Assembly (NCBI GenBank): GCA_003500135.1 | Contig: DNTA01000167.1 | Location: 1-5,062 of the forward strand | From: Cytophagales bacterium | Lineage (GTDB): Bacteria; Bacteroidota; Bacteroidia; Cytophagales; Cyclobacteriaceae | Length of the DNA stretch: 5,062 bases | Direction: 5' to 3' | Shown: piece after piece, positions 1 to 5,062 of the stretch | Position numbering within the stretch: position 1 is the stretch's first letter | Layout: each line of letters opens with the position of its first letter | Notes under the pieces: generated by a model | Seen by the model: only the letters and a program-made list of their open reading frames with translations | Told to the model about the DNA's origin: nothing | The model's database searches: none | Position numbers and translations under genes: made by a program

Positions 1-700
1 GGTTATGGACCACGTTAAGCCCTCCAAACTGGTTGGTGCTGCGAATCTGGATGGGCCTGTATTTCCAGTCGTAGTAGGTAACGGTATGGATGTATTGATC
101 ACCGGCGCCTATATCGTAGAGCAGGGTTTTGGTAGCCGTTACCTGCCCTTTCATGCTCGTCCACAGGTCGGCATCGTTATCGGTATACCCGGTTATTCCG
201 GTCTCATAGTCGAAGTCATCGGCGGATGGGGCCACGGAATTGAAGTGGCTCTCATTGAGCACGTCGTAGTCATCATAGTAGGTGACAGTATGAACTTTGA
301 AGTCACCGGATAATTCCGGAAATGAGGTGTTGTCATAGCCTTCTGTTCCGGTTGATGATCTGCTTTCGTAGTATTTTGATCCGGTATTTTCTACTCCGCT
401 ATAAAACGTGGTCAGTGCCTGTTCTGCTGCTGTCCGGTCGTTATAGCTTACTTTTCCAGTCATCACCGGGCGGTTCAGGGCGTCGTATTTGGTGAACATC
501 CACTTCCCTTCTTTCGACTGTTCCCCATCCTGGGTTAGCGTCAGGCGGTCCCGGTCATCGTAGATCATCTCTACCCATTCTGCGCCAGGCACTTTCTTGC
601 GGGTCATGCGTTTGCGTCCGTCGTATTCGTATTGGAAGGCAAGGCCTTCGAGTTCTGTGGCTGGGATTACGAAACCCGCTTCTATTCTCGATGAAATATC
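1..700. other. GC-rich block inside the second RHS gene
   Basis: Counting by hand, positions 1-660 contain 337 G or C (51%). The next 60-base lines fall to 26, 23 and 16 G/C per 60, and the rest of the gene stays around one-third. The reading frame is continuous across the boundary, which falls near residues 370-412, between the YYVYDDYGNL/LPP block and the RHS-core-like FQYEYDGRKRM block. Codons also switch from A/T-ending to G/C-ending (AAC, GAC, ACC, CTG, CGC). The compositional step is seen directly. That it marks recombination or gene conversion between RHS genes is inference. Confidence 0.8.
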
Positions 701-1894
701 ATTGACTAGTTTGGGTGGCAATACAGTTCTCAGATTGCCATAATCATCATAAACATAATAGGTCTCAGCCCAGTGTGAAGGGTCATAGATAAGTTCATCA
801 GACAAATAGTTGTATTGTCGAACTGATTTAAAATTAATTTGAGAAATTTTTGGTGCAGGAGAAACATCACATACTATTTTTAATATATTTTGGTCAATAA
901 AAGCCCTATAACCAAAAATAGGATTGTTATCATAGTTCGCTTGTATTTCTCCTAAATCAAGATATTCTATATCGCTGGATAAATAATCAGACAAGTCTTT
1001 TATGTCGCCGGTTATCAATGGCGCCGCTTGCGAAAGTTGGTAATGCTCAAATGCAATGTGGAAATTTATATTCACATTCTCTTGTATCGATATAGCACTT
1101 GAAAAATATGGGAAACTAGATGCTGGGGCAGTAGATAGTTCAGACTTGTCAAAACTATATTTGAAATCTTCAAACTCACGTGTCTTTTCTACATAATCCT
1201 GCTCATCAGGGTTTATTAATACTCTTTTTAAAATTACTTCGCCTTCACGGTTTTTATATTCGATAATGGAATTATTGTTTTCATCTTCACTTTGAATTAC
1301 GACTAATTGATTTGGTTGATAATAATCTAAAAATGTGATCTGATTATTGCTATTCTGCCAATTAATAATATCTTCCTCGATATAATTATCACGATATACA
1401 AATTTTAAAGAGTTGTGACCAGGCTGCCATTCTACTCCTGCATTGCCTTGTTCTATAACTCTATCAAGTGGTGAATCCTCAAAAATACTAACGGAATATG
1501 GATGTGTTGTTTTTACTACATTCATAGCATCTGTATAAAACAAATTTTGTGAATTAAAGGCGTCCTTTTTATATAAACCATCGTTGTCTTGTGAAACATA
1601 GGGAAGATATTTCTTGCTCTCACGGCCAGCATCGTCATATAAATGAAATGTAATTATGTCATTTCCTTTTGGGGAGCCTTTTTTAATAACTGCTTGTTTA
1701 ATTCTTCCAAGCCCATCATAAAAATTTGTTGATACTACAACAATTTCTTTATCCCCGCTAATAACCACTGATTCAGATGAAGTTTGTGTTTTAGGAGAGT
1801 AGGTTTTTATATAATTTTGATCTATTTGGGCAAAACAGTCCAAAACAAATGTAAAAATGAACAATATAATAAGTATATATCGAATAAAATCCAT
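1..1894 (-). CDS. DUF6443-type RHS-repeat protein, 5' part (open at window edge)
   Basis: Partial gene; 631 codons translate without a stop from ATG 1894 to position 2, so the 3' end is missing. Probably an exported RHS/YD-repeat protein. Residues 1-22 form a signal peptide (hydrophobic IRYILIILFIFTFVL, likely cleavage CFA|Q). DUF6443 signatures follow in the usual order: NFYDGLGR (57-64), SPKGNDII (74-81), KKYLPYV (94-100), the FEDSPLDRVIEQG block (138-150), EYKNREGEVILKR (212-224) and YYVYDDYGNL (379-388) with LPP. A ~140-residue insert (about 232-372) separates the last two. RHS-core-like sequence then begins: FQYEYDGRKRMTRKKVPGAE (420-439), IYDDRDRL (444-451), QDG, KYDALNRPV (469-477) and two HTVTYYD repeats 68 residues apart, the second followed by YRPIQIRSTN. 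By family one expects the RHS-associated core and a variable C-terminal region downstream, unseen here. GC content jumps from the mid-30s to about 51% near position 660-720. It follows the upstream gene by 12 nt and in the same frame. Confidence 0.93.
   Translation of the reverse strand, partial: MDFIRYILIILFIFTFVLDCFAQIDQNYIKTYSPKTQTSSESVVISGDKEIVVVSTNFYDGLGRIKQAVIKKGSPKGNDIITFHLYDDAGRESKKYLPYVSQDNDGLYKKDAFNSQNLFYTDAMNVVKTTHPYSVSIFEDSPLDRVIEQGNAGVEWQPGHNSLKFVYRDNYIEEDIINWQNSNNQITFLDYYQPNQLVVIQSEDENNNSIIEYKNREGEVILKRVLINPDEQDYVEKTREFEDFKYSFDKSELSTAPASSFPYFSSAISIQENVNINFHIAFEHYQLSQAAPLITGDIKDLSDYLSSDIEYLDLGEIQANYDNNPIFGYRAFIDQNILKIVCDVSPAPKISQINFKSVRQYNYLSDELIYDPSHWAETYYVYDDYGNLRTVLPPKLVNDISSRIEAGFVIPATELEGLAFQYEYDGRKRMTRKKVPGAEWVEMIYDDRDRLTLTQDGEQSKEGKWMFTKYDALNRPVMTGKVSYNDRTAAEQALTTFYSGVENTGSKYYESRSSTGTEGYDNTSFPELSGDFKVHTVTYYDDYDVLNESHFNSVAPSADDFDYETGITGYTDNDADLWTSMKGQVTATKTLLYDIGAGDQYIHTVTYYDWKYRPIQIRSTNQFGGLNVVHN
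68..292 (-). repeat. Pair of HTVTYYD protein repeats, 68 residues apart
   Basis: The heptapeptide HTVTYYD is encoded at 272-292 (residues 535-541) and again at 68-88 (residues 603-609), with synonymous differences at several third positions. The first is followed by DYDVLNE and the second by WKYRPIQ. They are imperfect YD-type repeat units of the RHS shell, in which tyrosines line successive beta-strands. The DNA copies are diverged, so this is protein-level repetition and not a recent duplication. Confidence 0.6.
779..1201 (-). other. Insert region within the DUF6443-type protein (about residues 232-372)
   Basis: Family members commonly pass from the EYK-x-GEVILKR motif to the YYVYDD-x-GNL motif over a shorter stretch, by my recollection of the family. 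Here about 140 residues intervene with no YD repeat pattern. The stretch alternates hydrophobic and polar residues (for example VNINFHIAFEHY and ILKIVCDV), as in a beta-sandwich. It ends with QYNYLSDELIYDPSHW, leading back into the conserved block. I do not recognise a named domain. It could be an Ig/FN3-like or ligand-binding accessory domain, or a long family variant of the linker. Confidence 0.45.
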
Positions 1895-1906
1895 AGCAGT
1901 TATGTT

Positions 1907-4900
1907 TCATTGTTTATAATTATATTCATATAATTGAATAATATTATTATTCATATCTGTTGTCTTGACCAGACGGCTTAAATCGTCGTAATGATATCTA
2001 ATGAATTCATTGTTTTCATTAATTGATTCCATTAATTCCAAACCATTATATATATAAGTAGTGATACTTGCATTTTCTGGCATTACTCTAATTTCATCCA
2101 GTTTAACACTTTCCCCTTTTGCATCTATTCCGACAATTTCCAACTGTTCATTGTTGAAATCCAATAAGATGTTTTTAAATATCCAGCCATCACTAAGGGG
2201 TTTCTCAGTTTCAGAAATTATCGATCCGCTATTAACCTCAATTGTTCCATCCTTATAATAGAAATTAATATTGTATTTGCCTGTAAAATGATATTTTGAT
2301 CTGAGGCTACTACTTAGATTCAATGAATAATTACCAGTTTTAGAATTTCCTGGACCGGCATGATAATGATTATTATATATCCAGAATCTTGTATCGTAAA
2401 TTTCGAAACTATTGAATGCAAAATCATAATAATCAAATTCCCCTGATGAAATTGCATGAGCAATAGGAAATTCACCATTTTTATCCCAATAATAAAAGTG
2501 ATTTATCCCGTTCTGAGACGTTATTTGTTTTATTCTATTATTCGTTTCATCATAGTAGTAATTTTGTATTATTTCAAAATCGCTGTCGTTTGTTGGGTAT
2601 TCCAAGAACTTTGTACTCCTGATAAAACTGTTCTCTAATTTTATATTTTTGTAATTATAATAGTTTTGAACTCCGTCAATATACTTCTTTGTTTCAACGA
2701 CAAAATTTTTAATATTATAATCTTGCCAAATATCTCCTAGAATCCAGGGCGTTTCTGGTATATAGCTGTATTCAATTTTTATTTCCTGGCCTTCACTATT
2801 ATAATAGGTTTCAGAAGTATAATTGTTGTGATTTATGGATGTCTCTGGATAATCATATATATATTCAGTTTTAATACCATCTTGAAAAACAATTTTCTTT
2901 TTCAACTCATACCTAAAGGTGTATATGTTATAGTCATTCCAAACCGGCATTGTATTCCGTGACCATCCTGGATTATGTTGATTATAATTTTTGACCATTC
3001 TTTGTTTAATATACCTGCCATAATCTATCATACCATATTCATATTGCTCATAAGCAACAAGGTCTTCCGATTTATTGTAGAACTCCTTTTTTATTAGCCG
3101 CCCAGTTTGAGCGACCGCAATTAATGGCGGTGTGGGCAAATGAAAATCCGTAGGATTGGGACTATTATTGCGATATAAATAAACTGTTTTACCTCGGCCT
3201 GGTGTTGAAACTGCAACTTTGCCATAACCAATGTGATATGAATGTGTACTTTGAAAATAATTGCTCTGAGCAGAAGATATTTCATAACCAAAATTCATAT
3301 TAACAACTCCCATATTACAATTAAAGTCTAATCTATTTAATGTAAGTTGTGGATTAACATATGTTGGAACTCCGGCATATAAACTTGGACTTTCGTATTC
3401 AATGTATTTCACTACATCAGGTGAATTTGAATCTGAATTATCAACAATCTTCTTGACACGGAGCCCTCCAACACTCTGTTTACCATCATGGTGTAATTCG
3501 TATTCAAATGTTGTAAAACCTCCCGTAGGATAATCTATTCTTTCAAGTATGCCAGCTTTACAATAAGTTTCATTTGGATTTCTATTATCGCCCGTTGAAA
3601 ATTTTTGACGATTCCACGGTTTATTGGCTCCACCATGAATTAATCCATCATTATTATGTTGTCCATTGTAATATCCCCAATGGTCACGCGCCAAAGAATA
3701 TCTTCTGGGAAGGCTCATTGAATTATATGTAAAGCTATAATGCTTCCTATTGTGATTATAGCAATCATACTCATCTATATAATCAAGCCTTAAACGTCTC
3801 GTATCAAAATCATGATTATATAATGAAGATTCGCTAGTACTAGTGAAGTAGCTTAACGAAAGATCAAATATTTTGCACCTATTTCCATAGTTTATTTCTA
3901 TTTTGTCTATTGCTTTAGCATTAATACCAGTACTACTAAGTACAGAATTAAATCCAGTTAAATCAGTTCTATTGGCGCTTTTTTCAGCATGAAAAGTAAC
4001 TGTTTGCAAACCAGATGATGTAGTGATCGATGATAACCTTACAGCTTCTACAGAATTAGTATTTAAGTTTGTTGAAGCAATATATGGCGTTATTTGGCTT
4101 TTTAGTTTTCCAGCGCCATCAAATTGAGAGATGTGTGCTATTCTATTTCCATAACCATAAGCTTCAGCAGTATAATTAAATTCAATAAAATCATTACCTC
4201 TTGGTGTTTCGATTCTTGTTAAATACCATGCAGAGCTGGATATTTTATTATCTCTTACGTTGCCTGAAGATGTAACATAATTATGTTCAGTTGCATTAGT
4301 GCCCCCAAAGAAGTATTTTATTCCGTCTGGGGTAATTACTTCCCATGAATGACTGGTACGCCTTATGATTTTCAAATCTGAAATCGGAACCATAAAAAAA
4401 TTTCGATGCTCGTCAAAAATAAATTTTGCCGAGTAACCTCCTACATTTATCGTATATATATCACTTTCAGTATCATTTAGACCATTTGCAACATCTGTAT
4501 ACCTATTCCAGCAGTCATTTTCATTTCTAGGATCGGATAAATCATATGAAAAAGGACAATTAGGATCACCTGTACAAGTATTTAAGCAATCTGGCATTCC
4601 ATCGCTCCACCAACCATTACCCCAGCAATCAGATACATTATCGCCATAATCTTTAAAACCTTCATCAGGCCCGCCTCTTACTATTCTGCTAATAACACCA
4701 CCAGCGCTTAACCTCCAACCGAGCCCTACCCAACTTGCAACTTCATCAACACGAATTCCACTACTATGATAATCTAAAGATATGGCAACCTTGAGCTCTC
4801 CTTGTGAAATTTCATAAATAGGAATAGAAATATTTGCAACACCCGTATGATATGAAACAGGTATATCACCAAACTTTGATATAGCGGCAGGATTTGGAGA

Positions 4901-4990
4901 TGGAGTAATAAAATCCTCCGGATTTAATTGTGCTTGTGAAATGTTATATAATGATAAACCAAGCAAAAATGGTATGATTCTCATAATCAT
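1907..4990 (-). CDS. Secreted YD/RHS-repeat-like protein with SpvB/TcB-like N-terminal region
   Basis: Complete 1027-residue protein, probably exported and extracellular or surface-associated; precise function unknown. A signal peptide covers residues 1-20 (hydrophobic stretch, likely cleavage SQA|QL). Met3 is an equally good start. Residues ~24-110 carry a conserved opening block: SPNPAAISKFGDIPVSYHTG, ISIPIYE, then LDYHSSG, GLGW, a conserved GG and an Arg before PDEG. This resembles the SpvB/TcB pattern of LSYNSG followed by GLGW. Residues 121-161 form an unusual Cys/Trp-rich insert (Cys122, 135, 139, 145, 160). The body has family hallmarks: DHWGYYNG (437-444), YPTGGFTTFEY (487-497), VGGLRVKKI (507-515) and GYGKVAV (588-594). 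A YYWDKNGEFPIAHA block at ~833-846 precedes a probable jelly-roll domain (~860-975, GNYSL to LDEIRV). One YD repeat (YIYNG, YHYDDLSRL, YEYNY) ends the chain. There is no C-terminal T9SS sorting domain or toxin domain. It lies 12 nt upstream of the DUF6443 gene, so it is probably co-transcribed with it. Codon use is AT-rich. Family assignment is firm; the role is inferred. Confidence 0.92.
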   Translation of the reverse strand: MIMRIIPFLLGLSLYNISQAQLNPEDFITPSPNPAAISKFGDIPVSYHTGVANISIPIYEISQGELKVAISLDYHSSGIRVDEVASWVGLGWRLSAGGVISRIVRGGPDEGFKDYGDNVSDCWGNGWWSDGMPDCLNTCTGDPNCPFSYDLSDPRNENDCWNRYTDVANGLNDTESDIYTINVGGYSAKFIFDEHRNFFMVPISDLKIIRRTSHSWEVITPDGIKYFFGGTNATEHNYVTSSGNVRDNKISSSAWYLTRIETPRGNDFIEFNYTAEAYGYGNRIAHISQFDGAGKLKSQITPYIASTNLNTNSVEAVRLSSITTSSGLQTVTFHAEKSANRTDLTGFNSVLSSTGINAKAIDKIEINYGNRCKIFDLSLSYFTSTSESSLYNHDFDTRRLRLDYIDEYDCYNHNRKHYSFTYNSMSLPRRYSLARDHWGYYNGQHNNDGLIHGGANKPWNRQKFSTGDNRNPNETYCKAGILERIDYPTGGFTTFEYELHHDGKQSVGGLRVKKIVDNSDSNSPDVVKYIEYESPSLYAGVPTYVNPQLTLNRLDFNCNMGVVNMNFGYEISSAQSNYFQSTHSYHIGYGKVAVSTPGRGKTVYLYRNNSPNPTDFHLPTPPLIAVAQTGRLIKKEFYNKSEDLVAYEQYEYGMIDYGRYIKQRMVKNYNQHNPGWSRNTMPVWNDYNIYTFRYELKKKIVFQDGIKTEYIYDYPETSINHNNYTSETYYNSEGQEIKIEYSYIPETPWILGDIWQDYNIKNFVVETKKYIDGVQNYYNYKNIKLENSFIRSTKFLEYPTNDSDFEIIQNYYYDETNNRIKQITSQNGINHFYYWDKNGEFPIAHAISSGEFDYYDFAFNSFEIYDTRFWIYNNHYHAGPGNSKTGNYSLNLSSSLRSKYHFTGKYNINFYYKDGTIEVNSGSIISETEKPLSDGWIFKNILLDFNNEQLEIVGIDAKGESVKLDEIRVMPENASITTYIYNGLELMESINENNEFIRYHYDDLSRLVKTTDMNNNIIQLYEYNYKQ
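2066..2413 (-). other. Probable carbohydrate-binding-like beta-sandwich near the C-terminus of the first protein
   Basis: Residues ~860-975 of the 1027-residue protein break the YD-repeat pattern. They match the layout of a jelly-roll domain often embedded in Bacteroidota RHS proteins: an aromatic start (NSFEIYDTRFWIYNN), a GNSKTGNYSLNL strand, an INFYYKDGTIEV strand, a DGWIFKNILLDF strand, and a closing KLDEIRVMPENASITTYIYN that leads straight into the last YD repeat. The equivalent in relatives reads approximately HTGKYSL to IDELRLYP. Ligand binding is not shown; no binding residues can be assigned. Confidence 0.6.
4508..4630 (-). other. Cys/Trp-rich insert in the N-terminal part of the first protein
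   Basis: Residues 121-161 contain five cysteines spaced C-x12-C-x3-C-x5-C-x14-C, four tryptophans, and several Asp/Asn/Gly residues (GDPNCPF, LSDPRNENDCW). The insert sits between the PDEG end of the SpvB-like block and the next conserved block (DIYTINVGGYSAKF, residues 177-190). In an exported protein this pattern suggests disulfide bonds, perhaps with a metal site. Both are inferences. Confidence 0.5.
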
Positions 4991-5017
4991 TATCTATTTT
5001 TATATTTTTAATATTAC

Positions 5018-5035
5018 TTTTCTAGTATTAGAAAA
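5018..5035. repeat. Short perfect inverted repeat in the leader
   Basis: TTTTCTA (5018-5024) and TAGAAAA (5029-5035) form a 7-bp perfect inverted repeat around a GTAT loop. The stem is AU-rich and weak. It could be an operator-like site, a leader hairpin of the first gene, or part of the 3' end of an upstream gene. It lacks the GC-rich stem of a confident intrinsic terminator. Confidence 0.35.
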
Positions 5036-5050
5036 TTCATAATTTAACTC

Positions 5051-5058
5051 CAAACCTA
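5051..5058 (-). promoter_or_regulatory. Candidate Bacteroidota -7 promoter element TAGGTTTG
   Basis: On the minus strand TAGGTTTG matches the Bacteroidota -7 consensus TAnnTTTG exactly. It lies about 60 bases upstream of ATG 4990 and would give a leader of roughly 50-55 nt. The partner -33 TTTG would fall outside the window and cannot be checked. A chance match of this short element is quite possible. Confidence 0.35.
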
Positions 5059-5062
5059 AATA

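Larger units (their letters stand above)
4991..5062. other. AT-rich leader upstream of the first gene
   Basis: The 72 bases before the first start codon are very AT-rich and hold no coding sequence I can support. No Shine-Dalgarno sequence precedes ATG 4990 or ATG 4984 on the minus strand. The upstream bases read AAAAATATAAAAATAGATA, which fits A-rich, SD-independent initiation in Bacteroidota. The candidate promoter element and inverted repeat are listed separately. Confidence 0.6.

Noticed and set aside
5..313. Plus-strand open frame of 102 codons
   Set aside because: It is antisense to conserved RHS-type sequence in the minus-strand gene. The GC-rich block lengthens antisense frames, and its translation has no recognisable motif.
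1833..1841. Possible lipobox (VLDC, residues 17-20) making the second protein a lipoprotein
   Set aside because: Asp just before the Cys is not a normal lipobox residue, and a standard signal peptidase I site (CFA|Q) follows directly.
1895..1906. Terminator or separate promoter between the two genes
   Set aside because: The gap is only 12 bases with no hairpin, and no TAnnTTTG element was seen just upstream of ATG 1894.
1791..1910. 39-codon minus-strand frame whose ATG overlaps the first gene's TGA (ATGA), suggesting translational coupling
   Set aside because: It is out of frame with the real second gene, which has a convincing signal peptide and DUF6443 motifs from ATG 1894. The translation (Tyr/Cys-rich) resembles nothing known to me.
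1937..1948. Perfect 12-bp palindrome AATAATATTATT near the end of the first gene
   Set aside because: It is low-complexity A/T coding for Asn-Asn-Asn-Ile-type residues within a YD repeat; too AT-only to be a terminator stem.
2061..2258. Plus-strand open frame of 65 codons
   Set aside because: It lies wholly antisense to the jelly-roll-like region of the 1027-residue protein and shows no start context or family motif.
2456..2638. Plus-strand open frame of 60 codons, hydrophobic in its middle
   Set aside because: The Ile/Val/Tyr-rich translation is what the antisense of Asn/Tyr/Asp-rich coding sequence gives; it overlaps a clear gene fully.
1..5062. RNA genes, CRISPR arrays, insertion sequences, attachment sites
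   Set aside because: No regularly spaced direct repeats, no terminal inverted repeats with a transposase, and no tRNA or rRNA-like segments were seen; almost the entire window is accounted for by the two coding regions.

Overview
The window looks like a stretch of a Bacteroidota genome (Cytophagia/Flavobacteriia/Chitinophagia type). The evidence is the protein families: two adjacent minus-strand genes for large secreted proteins of the YD/RHS-repeat superfamily, in the form common in this phylum. The second has the typical DUF6443 signatures. An AT-rich leader without a Shine-Dalgarno sequence and a possible Bacteroidota-type -7 promoter element (TAnnTTTG) fit the same assignment.

Reading along the minus strand, right to left: positions 4991-5062 hold an AT-rich leader with a candidate promoter element and a short inverted repeat. 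Positions 4990-1907 hold a complete 1027-residue secreted protein. It has a signal peptide, an SpvB/TcB-like opening region, a long beta/YD-repeat body, a probable carbohydrate-binding-like beta-sandwich and one last YD repeat. After 12 nt, and in the same reading frame beyond a single TGA, a second gene starts at 1894 and runs open off the left edge (631 codons visible, no stop, no frameshift). It has its own signal peptide, the DUF6443 signature blocks and the start of the RHS core. Its end, where an RHS-associated core and a variable C-terminal domain would be expected, lies outside the window.

The tight spacing and lack of a terminator suggest one transcript. By family, both proteins should be exported and fold as Tyr-rich beta-strand (YD-repeat) shells. 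My inference is that they are two parts of one assembly, loosely like the TcB and TcC components of Tc toxins, with any effector domain at the unseen end of the second gene.

The most unusual directly visible signal is inside the second gene. Its first ~400 codons are AT-rich like the upstream gene (roughly one-third GC), but from about position 720 down to 1 the same open frame is about 51% GC with G/C-ending codons. This is a mosaic gene with a sharp internal compositional boundary.

No RNA genes, CRISPR arrays, insertion sequences or plus-strand genes could be supported.
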